Of a DNA stretch of 64,000 bases, positions 14,501-29,725 are shown piece after piece. Positions within the stretch are counted from its first letter, which is position 1, and each line of letters opens with the position of its first letter. The DNA is taken from contig WBMV01000441.1 in NCBI GenBank assembly GCA_013396655.1, positions 562,821 to 626,820 on the forward strand, read 5' to 3'. The notes below the pieces were generated by a model that was not told the DNA's origin, did no database searches, and saw only the letters and a list, made by a program, of their open reading frames with translations. The position numbers and the translations under genes were made by a program. Source of the stretch: Campylorhamphus procurvoides. Its lineage: Eukaryota > Chordata > Aves > Passeriformes > Dendrocolaptidae.

Positions 14501-16816
14501 CCCCCATTTTCCACTTCCAGCCAGAAGTCAAAAGGAACATCAGGGAGAGATAGCCTCATCACAGTCTCCACATGCTTTTGCTTGGCATAGACCATCTCTT
14601 TCTGGGACAATACTGCAATGAATTCAGACTTGAATTTTCAAGTCACAGTTCAAGCATTTATTCCAGAATAACTGCTTACAGCTAAGCATATTTGTACTGC
14701 ACTGGTGACAATTTTTGCATTGACCATATTAGAATCTGTAACTGGATCCACATGTGTCCTACACTTCAGGAAATTCAGGAAAATCAACAGGAAAATAACT
14801 GTCTTCTCCTACCCACTATATGCTAGAGTTAAGAGAGTTCACACAATAGTAACTGAAAACAATGCTTTGAATCAAATGTGCCAGTTCAACTTTCTCAAGC
14901 TCTTCTACCTTACTCATTATTCTACATTTAAAATTTGTGTTCCTTCTAATCTTCTTCTAATGCTGAACAGTATTATCTATACAATAACCATTTTGAATAA
15001 GGTGAAGTGCTATGTACACATTCACAAATGAGGTAGATATTGATGCAAAAAAAATTAACTCCTATCTTAATTTTTAACCTTTCCAACCCTAAATGAAGCC
15101 CAACATTCTGCTGGTGATTTAGACTGGAAAAATCACAGTAGTAAGTAGAACTTCGACTGAGCTTTTTGACATGGCTCTCAAGCTCATTTAGACCCCCTAA
15201 ATGTGCACAAGTAGTTCTTTTTTCCTTCTTCTTGCTTTACTTTCTATTTATCCACACCAAGTTTGAACACGGTGATGCCCATTCATGTAAATCACTTAAT
15301 TCTTTGCAGTTCCTCATGGTCCTTCTTATTTAATAGGAAAAGAGCTGTGGTGTCACCTGCCAATGCTACAGCTTTACCATTCTAGCCTCATTTCCTTTCC
15401 AGACCACTAACCGGGAAAACACAAAACAACTCTCGTGACCCTGAAGGAACCCTCTTTGCCTTCCATCCATGATGAAAGAAATCTCTTCTTACCCTCCTCC
15501 CAGGAAGTTTCTGCCCATAATGCTTCTATAGCTCTCCCCCAAACTAGAAGGCTACTTCATTGGGCTTTTTTGCTCCCCCAACAGCATGTCACATCTTGAA
15601 AAAGAGCTTTTGGAAGTCTATATGAAATCATTCTTTACTAATGCCTCCAGAGACATCAGAGAGTTTAACAAACATCCTTTTGTAGAAATTTGGAGAGTGT
15701 CTCATGATGTTCCAAATGTTTTGCTGTCTAAGTCCTCAGTTGATCCAATGTTCTCATTCTGTTCCTATTCTTTTGCTCATGCCTGTAGCCTTTTTAAAAT
15801 GTGAAGTTGTCATTCTCAGGGTGAGACTGCATATTCTACTAGCAGCTGTTCAAGATGAGAGACAGTGATGGTTATTCCCAGATTTACATATTCTGCACAA
15901 ACACTCCATTTAATATTAAACTTAGATCATTATTCTGCCATTAAAACATCACTGTATTTATGGTCTATAAAGCATGAGACAAATCAAAAGTGACATGGAG
16001 CTGTTGTTGCATGTGACCCTTGAAGTTTCCAAACCTACAAGAATTCAGGCTTTGGTTTTTAACCCCTTCTATTCTTTCTCTTCCTGAAAGGACATTTACT
16101 ACATAAATGTCATAGAAATAAAGATTATTTACATATATTGGGCTTTTGCCTTTATAGGTCACGCACAGTACTCACAACAGCAAGGATTAGGGTTTCTCCA
16201 AGTGAGTGGGAGTCACTTGAGAAGATGCTTCTTGAACCAACAAAAAACAATGAGGACATTTAGCCAGAGGAAAAAAAAAAAACCATCATTCTTTCTGTCT
16301 TCACCTCTTTAAGCCACTGTTGTTCATTCAAGCCTTTTCATTTTAGGCTAGTTATGACTTTTGTTCAGATAGGCCCATCTCTAAAACAATTCCTCAAGGA
16401 ATTACCCAAATCAGGGGTCAGCTGTACTGGAGTATAGGACACAGCTCTTCCCTTCCACAAGCATTCCTCAGCATGCAAAGGCATGACAGCCCACTGATCC
16501 AGAATTTATAAAAAGCTACTTCCAAGACAGGAAAATCGTTTAGCTTTCAGAAACATCCCCTGGAACATCTTCCCCTTTATGTGCTTGCTCTGCTTTGAGT
16601 ACTCCCACATTAAAATGAAACAAAGTCCTGGCTCTGGGGAGAGGTCAACTTCTTTAAAACATTAACTTCTAAAAGAAAGACACATCTGAAAGAAGGAAAT
16701 GCCTTTTCTTTTAGTACACAGGGGTACACCTCAATATTTGATCATTTCACACTAATCAAAGACACGTATAAAGCAGGCTTTGGTTGGGGAGAAGGCTGAG
16801 AAGGACATATTCTTAC

Positions 16817-16935
16817 CAGCCAGTCATGTTGAAGTCACGGTAGAGCATCCTCTTTCCAACTTCCTTGCGCTGCACTCTCCGTGGAAACTCTAAATGTGTG
16901 AATTCATTTCCCAGCAAGTGGGGCTGCATGTAAGC
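16817..16935 (-). CDS. PPM1H: PPM1H coding exon 6 (FPRR substrate-pocket segment)
   Basis: This 119-bp exon is 39 codons plus two bases of a Trp codon. The acceptor is tttctgcccacag and the donor CTG|gtaaga. The product starts AYMQPHLLGNEFTHLEFPRR and continues VQRKEVGKRMLYRDFNMTG(W). The second Arg of FPRR corresponds to human Arg338, reported with Lys88 to form the basic pocket that recognises the phosphorylated Rab residue. Substitutions against the human exon are mild (Tyr for Phe at position 2, Val for Leu and Arg for Lys near GKRM). Neither splice site nor reading frame is damaged. The exon does not appear as a long open frame because stops lie close on both sides in the introns. Confidence 0.96.
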
Positions 16936-19900
16936 CTGTGGGCAGAAATCAAACCACAGATACCACATAAAACAAGACATAATCTATTTTTAATGAGGTA
17001 GCATTACCATCCCTTCCCGCTCCCTTCCCACACAAATTCCACCCCCTCCTCCACCCTTCATTTTAAAGAAAGAAGATGATGTGCTCCATTTCAGCAAACA
17101 ATGTGCATATACGCTAGTTCTAACACTGCCTGGTGTCCACCAGCATCAGAGCAGTCCTCTTACCCTCAAAATCCTTCACTTCTTCTCCCTGCTCCTCAAA
17201 ATTTGGGATTTATAAAGTACAGTTCACCCATTGACCCTAAAGGAGTCTGAAGGACTGTGTAAAACAGAGCACATCTTTTTTCTTAAGTCACCAACCTGAG
17301 AGAAGGAAATGATTGAATACAAAGCCATGGAGTCAGCAGAGACTTGGAGTGGTGTGTGCGGAGTGAAGCTCAAGCTTTTTGACTCCCAGTTCAGCTATGC
17401 CAACACCATACACAACCCAACATTACTACCACACTTTAACTGTCACCACCTCCACAAAAACAGTTCCTTTTACCTGCTCAGCATGCTGCACCCATCACAT
17501 GTGACACTACAAATAAACACAAGTTGAAGAACAATTTATTTTTGTTTTCTAAAAGCTACTTCCTTCATGCAAAATAGGCTTCAAGAAAAGCAGCAGCAGT
17601 TTTGTGTCACAACCGCAATTAGTGTCTTGATGATTTTAATGTTCAAATGCTGCTGCAGTCCTTTCTGGCATACTGCTCTGCAGATGCTGGGAGGCCTCTT
17701 TGCCAGTCATGCCTGAGGCTTATGTTCTCCAGAGCTGACCATACTCAAGAGCATAGTGAGGTAATTTGTCCACTGTGTAAATTTTTGGATTGAATTTATA
17801 CACAGATCACTCAACACAATAGGTTAATTCCAAACATACTCTATTTGTCGTTTCTGAAATAAACCTCACTCCTTTTTCTTTAATATTTGCACAAACAAGC
17901 CTTTCTCCCTCTCTCCCCAAAGCCGCGTTGTGAGTGAGCACTTGTGAAAGTACAGTCAAATTGCCTAGGGAACTGAAAAAAAGTTGCATTTTCAAACTTT
18001 TTTTGCAGATAACTCTTCTTCCTTATCCAGGCAGTTATGGCAATAAAGTCTGTCTTATCTTCAACAGCAGCTGCCATCAAGGCAGACGAAATGAGCTGGG
18101 CTTCGTTTGTGGGTTTGTCATAAATCTAGTGCTCATCAAAGGTGAGCAGCAGGAAGCAGTGGAAGCCCTTATTGATCTACCTGGCATCTATCATGCAGAT
18201 AGTTCGCAATAAAGTATTTCCTGCATTTAAGGGCCGAGCCTGCTCCCACTCAATTTAATAGGAGCTGGATCAGACTCAACATATCACAATGCTAACCTTC
18301 TATCAGTTTGTCCCTGTTCCTGTCACCAGACATCCTTCCAGAAAACACCTCGAGCTTGGCTGAAATGGGACAAAGGGAGATTGCCGTGTGTAGCCAACAA
18401 GACTGGATTCTGCTTTCAAGAGATGGCTTTCAAGCATGCAAGTGTGATCTTGACATTGTGATCCTTTCCTGGAACAGGAGCTCCAACATATTCTCTCTCT
18501 GTGTACAGCTAAGGAAATTACATGCTTCTCCTGTAATCTACAGTCAGGCAAGGTCCCCTTCTCCACCCAAATACTATTTTCAAGGACTCTCTAACTGGAT
18601 CACTGTTCCTCATTACAGAAATGGTTGAGAAACACTAATGACTTTTGAGAGGTCCAGCAGTATTAGTCCACATGAGGCTTTTCATACTTCCAGAACTCTG
18701 GATTCTTTATTTGAAAGTACATATAAAGCTTTTTATTTTATTTATTTTCATTTCACTTTCAAAAAAGACGTAACATTCGTCTTGATTTATCACAACACGA
18801 GTGATATTTGTTGTTCATGTGACAACAAAGAGCTGAACATTTTTTGGTATTTTTTTAATTCTAGTCTATGATAGTGTAAACAATGAAGTCAGTCTGCTTT
18901 GAAAGGGCAATTCAGTTCACATTTAAAAATGCACAGCCTATCTTAATTAAAACATTACAAACCACTTCTAGCTAAAGACTACTGTTGCCTGCCTACAAAA
19001 CACGAAGTCTTACTTAAAGAAAAAACCCCTCATACCTGACATCAAAATGAAGTTATTTAACCTTTAGATTGTGAGATTACTTACTAGTCTGAATCACAGG
19101 TCCAGAAGAAAAACGTTAAAGGCTTGTAGCATTTTTCCACTTGAAAACAAGAATTTCCTTTATTGAAAAGGTAAAGCGATGAGGAGAGACTGCATTTCAT
19201 AAAGATTTACTCAGATGGAAAGTCTGAGGTCACAACTGAAATAAGATTAATAAAGCTGGCAGTTACCAGTGGACTGCTAATGTTCAAATAAGATTTCTCT
19301 TCCATAGCCAAGCCTCAATGCTTGATTTACAATCTAGGGATTTTAATTTGATTCTAATATTTTTGGCATCAGTGAAACAGAGGGAAAAGAGCAATTTGGA
19401 AGCTTCTGGTGCCTGTGATCTGAATTCTTATGAGAGGAAACAGTGATTTTTGTTAGGCTTTGCTATATTTTTTAATTTTCCATGTTTTTTACCCTTTTTT
19501 TTTAGATGTTTTTTGTTGATGCTTCATTGGTAATTCTACAGCGAAAAGAATGTTCTGCTATAAAACTCAGCTGCAACTTCCAGTTGGGAGTGTTTTATTT
19601 ATTTACTCCATTTACTATGAGGCAGGTCTCTTTCTACATTTTAACCAATCCATGCTGGGCAGCTGAATCAGAAAACAAATAAAGAGCAATACTTTAAAAA
19701 TCTACAGATCTTTCAAGAAGATATGCAAGCAGACACCATGAAATTCCCTCAAGAGATCAATGAGAAATAAAAATAGTAAGTGAACTGACTAGCAGAATTT
19801 CACCTGTGATAAGGCATTGTATTTCCCATTTTTAAATTTGTTTAGTCTCAATTTGCCAGAACCTCAGATCAGAAACACCCCTCAGAGAGCCTGAAATTTA

Positions 19901-22900
19901 ATAAAAAGGGTGACTATCAGACACTTTCTATGTCCTTATGAGGTATGTTCAAACAACATTGTTATTCTGCATTAAGGAACAGGAACATTTTCCATATTTT
20001 CTCTTTCAGAAGCTATTACAGCTTTCTAGCATAAATCTGGCATAGCCCGTATCGTGTGTTTTTGGTACTCTGCCATTTTATGTATTTTGTGGCTGGATGT
20101 GCTACAGTCAACCTTAGTTGTTTAAAATGGATTTCGCTCAAGGAAATATTAGTCACAGTTCTTTAAAAAGGCCATTTACTTCCTGCTGTGTTTTCTGGTG
20201 ATCAGAAAAGCAAACATGAAATTAAGATAAAGACTTACACACTGGTGTGTCAGTTAATTAGGTGACAAGAAACACTGCATGCATCTTACTGTACCTCAAC
20301 AAGGCCTGCTTATGCCTTTTCCAGCTCCTCCAGTACGCACTGCCCTGGAATATCGCTGGCAATAGTGGTTTCACTGCATTCTGTGTTATTTTCAGAACTG
20401 CTGTTTTCCCATACATCTTACAACTTCATACTTTTACCATATTGTGCCCTTTTCTCCAATAGGATATTCCACTATATGAGACTACTGCTTACAATGGCAG
20501 GCACAGCACAGTGCACCCAGAAGTTTTGCAAATGATTTTGCCATTATCATAAGAACACATTTAAGCCAAACAGAGGTTAAAACTAAAAGAGGTGGTGGTA
20601 GAAGAAAAGAGGGAAGTAGAAGCCAAATCCATCCCTGGACTGGTCGGCCAGGACCTTTTCCACAGAACCACACATCTCTTTTATCACAACATCATGCAAT
20701 GTGTCAGATGGCCAAAGCAATCCTACGCTGGGTGATGCAGGTCACCACAAACTGTAAGAGAGCTACATCTGACTTGTAATTGAAGCACTGACATTTAGGA
20801 GATCTAGATGCATTTCCTCCTCAGGCTTAGGTTCCCCAAGAATCCCTCAGCAAGTGACTTAGTATCACTTTATCCTCACTTGAGCAATGAAATAAGAATA
20901 GGTCCCCTTTGAGCCATTCCTATCTGGGCTCATGAACCTTTGTTTGAATGGTGCCAAACACAAAGAGCACCCATAGCTCACTGCCACTGGTGGCCAGCCG
21001 GTCTCTGCTAGCAATAACACCTGCCCTGGTAGCCACAGCGCACCATTTCTGGTGAACTTTTAAGGAGCTGCCTGGCTACACACAAGGACATGGTACACAC
21101 CAACACCACACTGACCTCACATGACATCTCCAAAGTGCAACTTCAATAATTAACAGAAACATACCTATATACAGTACACTCAATACATCATTCATTTTAG
21201 ACACATTTTCCAAGAGAATAAGTAACAAAATCTATGCCATTTATTGTTGCACTTTAGACTACTGTGACTAAAATTAATAGTCTCCTCAGAAGACGAAAGA
21301 AAAACTGCTTCTGGCAGCCATTGGCTGGACAAGTGCTGAACACACCAGAGCAGTTCCCAGTTAATACTGGATTTTGTTTCCCCTCAGGACACACTGATAC
21401 AGAAAGCCAGGGCTTTTCCCAAGTGCTTTGTGGAGCTTTCCTGCTACAGTGCTTAAAAGAAAAGAGACACAGAAATTCAAATGAAAAGGAGGCTTGTGAA
21501 TACCCACCAGTGGGAGGGAAACAGCATGGTGCACTGAATATCTACAGAAACTGAAGGACCAAGGGAATACTGGTGCAAAGCTTTCACACCTTACATCTTA
21601 AGAAGTGCTCTCTGACTGAAGGACTGATTTGCTTTCTGCAATACTCTCACAAGTTGCCTGCCACAGAATACTGGCTCTGCCATACGGCCTGCCTGAAATC
21701 TGCAGATGCATGCTGTCCTTCCATTGCCCTCCTATGGAGTGATATCCACGGCCAGAGCTGTTTAAAAGTCAGAATGACTGGATAGCAAACTTGTTCTTTT
21801 AAGGTTTTCATGCCAGAGACCTATGCCCAAGTCATTCTTGGATGCATGGCTCTTGCATTAAAATGGGAGCCAGACAGAAAAAACATTTATTTCCCTTCCC
21901 TCTCAGTTATTTAACCAGTACTAGCTAAAGCAGAGCTTTGTGTAAGCTGGAGCACTTCATATAGAGATACTTACATCACCTGAATAACTCATTATACCAT
22001 GAATTTCTTTCCACAGGAATATCAAGGCTCAGAGAAGAAGACCTAAATGAACTTCCTGGCTGGCTGAAGTGATCAACAGGCACTAAAGGCAGCGGAAAGC
22101 TCCCTTGCCCTGACTGTGCCAACAGTGCCTACCGCACAGGGAACCAACTCTCAGTACCCTGAGGCTGTAAATCCATACCCTTCCTTTGCTTGTGCAGTGA
22201 CTTCACCACAGTGAACAGTATCTCTGCATTTACCAAGTAAAATATGAATGCTAAAATGATTAAGTGGTTTCCTTCCTACTGTGCAGGAAGAGCAGTGCCA
22301 CATGGTTGAAGCAAAGAAACTCAGCTTTAACTGCAAATAAGAAAATACATCCAAAGTAACTAATATTTAGACAGAAACAGCATAAGAGAGATGTTGATGG
22401 TGGAATAGAACCTGAGGACAGCCTAAAGGAGTAAGGAGAATTATTTTGGTTCTAATCACAAGACACATGCAATCTTTGGAGTGTAACATTTATGCCAACC
22501 TTGTAAAAAATTTGGGGTCGTCTTTTTCTTTTCTGTTTTTTTGTTTGTTTTGTTTTTATTTTTAGTGGTTTATTTTATTTTAAACCATAGAGTAGAAATG
22601 TTATTTATGGAGTGCTATGTTTGAAATGATCTCTAATTTTGTTTCACGCTCTTGCATGCATTCCCTTTGAACATGATACCCAAGACCTGGCAATATAGAC
22701 TTAAAATAAACAAACAAAGGTAAAGGAATTTTCCAAAGGGAACAGCAGAAATGCTTTTCAGATCAACTATTGGTTTCAAATAGAAGCCAGAAAGGACATC
22801 AAAAGAGAAAAAAGCCCTTGTGGGCAATGTTTTATCTTGTATTTCCTACAGAAGTACCAGATTCCCTAGATGCTAAAGATACCTTTTACTTTAACGGCAA

Positions 22901-24048
22901 ACAAATTAATTTAAATTTAACCAAACTGTAAATATTTATTAGGCCTCTTTTTCATTTGTTTCTCTGAATATGGATACTTCCAAAGCAGTGTTTCCTTTGA
23001 AACTTTCAGCTTCTAGCCAGTGAACCTGACTGAAGAAAAGTAAAATGTGACAACTGAGGGAACACAGTTTTTTTCTTTAACACCTTCCACCCCACCTTTC
23101 AACCATTGGCATTTTGTCTAGTTACAAACCACATTGCTAGGGTCAGGCAAAAAATAAGTGACATCTTAAGACCAGGGAGCACCACTAGCCTTGGCCTGTC
23201 CATCTCAAGTCAGGCAAGTGAGCCTGCCTTGGCTGAAGCTTAAATTTCTAAGCAAGAGACCAGAAGAAGCACAAAAGAAATCTCTCAGCCATGTTAGGAA
23301 TGACATTTTGACAAACAGCCAACCAACTTCAACCAACTGATCCGACCAGCGATGAAAAACAGGACTGTTTGCATGAAAAATGACACCATGCATTTTGACT
23401 TATGTTACTTGGGCAGCTTATCAGCCAACACAGCTTGGTGTATAAAGCATCCCATATGTCCTCAGCTAGTCACCCTGTCCCAGCTTTATGGGTACCACTA
23501 CACTAAATAAAACTATGCTTTGATCAACCATCCTATCCTGCAGCTAGTAATGTTCACTGAGAACCCCTCTAAGCTGGATATATCTTCCCTGATTGAGATA
23601 CTACCAGATACTATTAGAACAAATTAGTCAAACTCTGCAGTATCATTCACACAAAGAGCAGTCTGTGGCATTTTACACTGTCACACACAAGAAACACTGG
23701 GATGGATTGAAATACCTCTGTGGCTCATTAGCTCTATGTCTGAGCTCTCAATATCCAACACCAGTGAGTCACTGAAAGGTCTGCAACTGAACAAGGTACA
23801 CAAGTACAGCCATGCTAATCAATGGCCTTCACTGAAGAGATAAGATTCCTTTCATCAGGACTTGCACCACCAGGTTTTTCTCCACTTTTGCTGATGGCTA
23901 AAAGACATACATGGGCAGTCACTGGTGTTCAGTGAACATGACATCCTTCACTAAGCCACAGTAACTCAGCGGCCTTTCTCTGAACCTTAGGTATTACCAG
24001 GCAATGCTGGCCATCAACAGCACCTGATTTTGTCCTCAGATCTCTTAC
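16936..24048 (-). other. PPM1H: PPM1H intron 5
   Basis: This intron is 7113 bp, phase 0, with donor gtaaga and acceptor gcccacag. It carries a T/TTTG-rich tract near 22.53 kb and several long A/T runs near 19.4-19.5 kb. No other structure or gene was identified. Confidence 0.9.
22527..22566. repeat. T-rich TTTG-type simple tract
   Basis: Runs of T with interspersed GTTT units form a simple tract in intron 5, the complement of the CAAA type. Confidence 0.7.
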
Positions 24049-24133
24049 CAGATACTGAAGTCGCTGGCGTTCAGTCTCTGGAGTGAATTCTGAAGACATT
24101 GGAATGACTTCACCGTTTCGGATTATTATAGCC
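24049..24133 (-). CDS. PPM1H: PPM1H coding exon 5
   Basis: This 85-bp exon has one base completing the Arg of GDSR, followed by 28 codons reading AIIIRNGEVIPMSSEFTP and then ETERQRLQYL. The acceptor is ttattgctgttacag and the donor CTG|gtaaga. The first part is a PP2C core strand and turn. The second part, with ETERQRL, is the helix-forming segment typical of the PPM1H/J/M branch. Only one difference from the human exon is evident to me (Val for Ile after NGE). The open frame continues about 120 bases past the donor into intron 5, but the homology stops exactly at the donor. Confidence 0.96.
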
Positions 24134-27100
24134 CTGTAACAGCAATAAAACATCATCAGTACTGGAAAAAAAAACCCACAAACAAAACAAAACCAGAAAA
24201 ACACAGGGTCCAGTCATAGTCAAATAAAGCCATTTCTTTTCTACTGAGTTTGCCAGCAGAACAGAATAATTTCTGCCCTGCGTCATTTAGACTGGATAAC
24301 AAAGTATATTTGTATAAGCCAAGTTCATTTCAGAACTCACAAAAACATCCAAGCAACGAAGGCAAGAGTTATTTCAGTTGGTATCTACAGGGCATCCTTA
24401 TTAAGTGAAATGCAGACACCCAGAGAAGATGCTGCAGAACCACTGACTGTAGAACAACTCTTTGCAGGTTTTAATACCAGTTGTGGCTGACACTGCCTAA
24501 ACTACTGGCTTCAAGTGAGTCATGCAAGCAGTTTCCAATTATTGATTGGTCATATGTCACATCAGAACACTTCTACTCCAACAGCAAATGGAAATAGAAA
24601 ACGAATCCTATTTAACACAAATTTAACTAGTTACCAGCCAAAAGACAACAGGTAATGGAATGAGCATAGAGCAGTTAACAGGATTTCATGCACACTTCTG
24701 CAAATGGCAGAGAGGAAATTCTCTCAAACACCTGCCTGTTGCCTCTTAACAATCTGCTATGCTGCACACAAAATATGGTCCAATCCTTCCCTGGTATAAT
24801 GCCACTGGCTGAACCACAAGTCACAAGAGGGAAGAATTTACCCAACACTCCTATTGCATTCTGCAGTCATGTATTCACTCACAAAATCATATTCCTTTAT
24901 CTTTCCATTAGTTAGGCAGCTCTGTAAGGATAATAATGGCTGGTGCTTTTGAAGAGCTGGATAAACTATGTATCATCTTAAAGACTTTGTCTGTTTTAGA
25001 GCTGTTTTTCAGCCACCAGCAGATTAATTCAATGTTTGGATAGTAGCAGTGTACCAGCTCTCCTCTTGAATTTAGACAGAATCTGGTGTAGCTAAAACAA
25101 GCATTTCCCACTTGGATTTCAGTTTCTCTGTGTTTTAAACAGCCTGATTTCTGTGATCCTTTCGTCCCATTCATGTGCTATTTAAGAGCTAGCTTACTTC
25201 CCTTGATAATTTGATTGATTTGCTGTCATTGCTTCTATGCCACGTGTTCTGATTGCACTGCAATGCAACTAACAAATATGGTAGGCACATGACGACTGAA
25301 AATTTAAACCTCTAAACTCAAAACATGGGCCTCTTGAGAAAAACAACTCAGGTACAAACCAGCTTTGTAAAACTAGTGGTTCCAACTCTTGTGGATAGGT
25401 CATTGGAGTAAAATTGTCTCCAAATGGTCATCCACTATTGCTAGTATGCAAAAAGTGGGAGCATTAGCTAGGAGGACAGGAACTGTTCACATTTCTGAGA
25501 TTCGTGTGGCAAAGAACAGACAGGTTCAGGATGGTGCTACAATGCGAAATGTGTAAGAGGCTCCTGTGAGGAGGGGAAAATGGCTTTGTTTTGACAGGTA
25601 AAAAATGTACCGCTCCTGGACCTCCAGCACTCCCTTGCAAATAATTCCATGCAGAAATTAGAGGCAGGCAGGAGTGCAACCCAAGTATTGAAGGTTCCCA
25701 CTGGCCCTCCACTGCTACAATTAAAAACAATATTCTGTGCTTGAAATGAGACAGACATTGGTGGTTATAAGTCTTTAATTTCTTAAAACAAATTTGTGCA
25801 CAATTTTTGACAGAATTTTTTCTCCTTTATGGAATCTGAAGACATTACAGGCTTACAAAAGTACCTATCCAGTGAAAAATAATAAAAGTTTGCTGAAAAT
25901 ATTGGTTTTGAGACAGTCATTTAAATATTAATTAAGAACTCTATACCTCTTTTCTGCAACACCTTTGCTTTTATTTTTGTAATTCCTAAGGTATTCAGCG
26001 TTCAACCAGATTAATTTACTCAGTGAACATTTTTCATAACCTTTATATATGTTATTTGATTCACCTGAGTAGGCCTCCACTTAAGGGGACTGTGGGTTTA
26101 GCATGTACTCTGGCACCAGTTTAGACTCGACTGATCAAAGGAGCTGATCAGACACTAAGCAAATTTTACACGCTAGTTTAAATGAGTCATAAGGGATTTT
26201 CTGATCTTGTGCTTGTCTGAAAGAGCTAATATAAACCCACACATTGATATAACTGCTAGCACATCAGTCTCATTTTCTCATTATGCTTTGCTTCCCCTTT
26301 AATCATCATTTCACAAGAAATCCATATTTTAAAGACCACTCAGACCAGTCTGGGGTTCATATTTTTCCTTGTGCACATTGACATACTTCCTATATATGTT
26401 GATAGCTGTCATTCTCACTTCTATGGGTGGAATTGGGCCCTGAGGGACTCACATAAAAAGCAATTCAGAGGCGAGTGGGTCAACCTTTCATGGCTCAACT
26501 TATTTTCACTAGAAATTGCAGTCACTTGGGATGAAAAGGACAACTCTGCACACACATACACACAGATCTTCAGAGGGGGAGGAATTAAAGCAATAGTGTT
26601 GATACCAGATAAAACAGACCCTCAGCTTTATGTTTTTCATTAATGTTTTCAGCAGTTGGACTTCATTCAACTTGCAAGTTGCAGCTGCTCATAAGGGTTA
26701 AATGATTTTAACTGAGGAATTAGACAGCTCTAGATATGAGTAATGGGAGCGATGCAGACATACACGTAGAGGTCACTGGTCCAAATTCAACTCTGGTGGG
26801 CTTCTAGTCCCTTACCTGGCTCTTTACCTTTCCACACCAGCTGCTTAGCCCTTTCTTGACAGCAAAGGGTATTACTGACAGCCCAAGTGACACGGATGAA
26901 CACATTTGCTGGCTGTCTCACTGGAGAGACTGGGTGCGAAAGCCTGGCCTGAGAGCCACCCTGCTCAGTGGGATTTTCCCCAGTTATTGAAGAGATGCCG
27001 ACTCAGGCCCTAATTGGGTTTTGAGACTAAACTGGCCTTTCTGTGACCTTCCAGTGACAGAGCTGCCAAGCACCGACTGAAGGTTTTTCCCACCGAGCAA

Positions 27101-29725
27101 CCTCCAGAGCCCTGAATTCAATAGCCCAGAGTCAATAACTGCTCATGAGGAGGGAGCCTGGCTGATGCAGCAACTGCAAACAGCTCCAACAACTGCTTTC
27201 AGAGACCCACTCTAGACAGTCCTGCAGGACAAATAATTTTGACTTTACACTTCCTAATGGACTAAGCAGCAACATGGTGTTACATGAGCATTACTGCTTC
27301 TGCCATGCATGAAAGACACATGTATGCAAGGAAATAGTGCTCTGAAAGCATTTAGTTCCTTGTGTATATGAATGTGTTATTTTATGCCAGAATACAGCAG
27401 TCCTATTAAACTGTCAGATATAACTACATAGGAAGCAAGAAGAACTCGAATAGATGCAGGGCCCAGAGAGCATCTGATTCTGCCATGTTTAATAGTGACA
27501 TTTTAATTTCAGTCACACTGGTGAAACACATTATAGCAGAGCCACAGGGCACGCCTGCCAAAGGCAGATGGATGATTCGTGTTTGCAGGGAACAAGTATG
27601 TCAACACTAACCAAATATTCTCTGATGACAAGGTTGCTTCAGACCCATACCAATCATTAATTTATATCACCAGTGAAGTAGTAATTAAAAAAACCCAAAA
27701 GCTTCTTTGGCAGGATAGGAAATCATGAGCCACAGATCTGCAGCCCTCTCAGTGCATTGCCCTCCACACTCCACGGCTCTGATGCCCTCTCCACACAGCA
27801 TCATCTAGAGTGAGCAAACAGGAGAAACTGCTCAGAGGTCTTGAGGCCACTGAGGCCATTAAGTCACTTACTTTGATACCTTCTAAAAACAAACTATAGA
27901 TTTCCCTGAGTCTTTTCCCCTCTTTTGAATCCAGCTACGTAACTCCCTACCCACAGGAGCTACAGATTGTATTTGCCATTGTTTTTCACAGATATGTGCT
28001 CTGCACAATAATTAAATTATGCTCACTAATCCAAGGCAGGTAAATACTCACAGAAAACAGGAATATAAGGGGAGAAAAAAGTCCCCAAAACACAGCTGAA
28101 GTAGCCTAAAATGGAAGAAACAATAATCTGATTTTTTTCTTTCTCTTCTGGCCAATTTACTGAGTTCTTCTGATCCAGAGAAGCCATGCCTCAAACAACT
28201 AAATGTGGAGCAAGAGATGCGCCAGTGTGTCCGTGCACAAGGCAGAACTGGCAGTCATGGCAAATCCAACAGCTGGCTATGTCTACTCAGTCACACAAAA
28301 ATGAAAAGAAACACTAGGATCTTAAGAGGCTACGTGTAAATCTACAGAAAACAGTACATTTATCTTTTGGATTGATGTGACTGGGTAGACCTGAACATTA
28401 AATATATAGTTATTTTCTATATTCAGATTCAATACATTGAAATGATATTTGGTCCCTTAGTAAATACCCACTTCTAAAAGACATGGAGAACAAAACAACA
28501 AAAGGGTAAAAATCTGCTGCTGTGCTATGCTGCTGCTGTCATGCTCAGGATATAGCAACAACACTGGCTTAAGGAAAATATTGATGTATCAACTGCTTTT
28601 GCATTTTTAATATGGATAAAAACAGCCACCTCTCCTTGAATCAAACAGGGTTGATTTTTTTTTCTTTTGTGGAGAACACAATCAGATGAAAATTGTGCAG
28701 TATCCTTTCTTATTTTCTCATGAGAAAGAGAGGAAAATATACATTTTAGAGGAAGCTCTTGTCGGTTACTCCCAATCACACAGAGAAAGAAAACACTTTA
28801 GTGAACAAGGTCAAAAGTGTAATTCCACTGCTGTCATGGGTCTATTGGGATTTCAGCGTTCAAAAGAAATGGGCATATCCTACTGTTAGGAGTATTCAGG
28901 GGACACCCTGATTCCATTACACAGTTTTTCAGCCAAAAATTAGTTGAAACGCAACATTGAGCTGCACATTTCTACAAAAAAGGATAAAAATCTGGTAAAG
29001 GTGTTAAAGAGAGACCATTCAAAAAATCCTTTTTGACAGTGTATATCAATTCCAAGCCACTGGGAGGATGTATCCGTTTTGTCAAAAGGTGTTAAGCATG
29101 TGAATTCAGTACAGATGATGCAGAAGTGTCTGGTCTCCCTGAAATGTATTAGAAATGTGTCAATGGAAAAGAAAGAGGGATTAAAGTGATAGAAAGAATA
29201 AGGCAGGCTTTTATGACATTCAAAGGGGAACCAAGCAGTAGATTTTAATTAGGTGTGTCACAAAACAGCTGAGGAAAAAAACCAAATGTAAATCCTAGAA
29301 CTGTGGGATCAGTCTATGTCAGTACTTGTTTACTATGGAAACTAAATGCATGTATTTAGAGAATCCAAGGAAGAACAATGTGAATACCTGGTAAGAGTCA
29401 AATCAGCTGTGGGGTTTTTTTTAAAAAAAATAATTTACCTTTCTTAATTGCTAGGAAGTGAAAGAAGATGACTATAAAATGATTAAAAAGAGAAACATTT
29501 TTCTCTTCTCTAAATAAAGTACTGGAACTTACAGCCATTACGATTACTGATGACTTTTAATACATTCAGAACTGGTACCTTGGTTTCACTTATTATGAAC
29601 TGAATTACTCTCACTTAGCCCCATGCAGACCCATTTCTCACTGCTTCTTTAGAAACCAAGTGAAAAAACACCTCACTGCTCTGGCAATAATAATGGAACT
29701 ATAGTGCAAAGCCTTTAAATTATTT

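Larger units (their letters stand above)
3671..16816 (-). other. PPM1H: PPM1H intron 6
   Basis: This intron is 13146 bp and interrupts a Trp codon (TG|G), with donor gtaaga and a C-rich acceptor. It holds a CAAA-rich tract near 4.0 kb, a G10 run at 11183-11192, an A13 run near 13.47 kb and an AT-rich patch with TAATTA sites near 11.0-11.5 kb. The frames at 10312-10970 overlap on both strands and look like chance in GC-richer DNA. Confidence 0.9.
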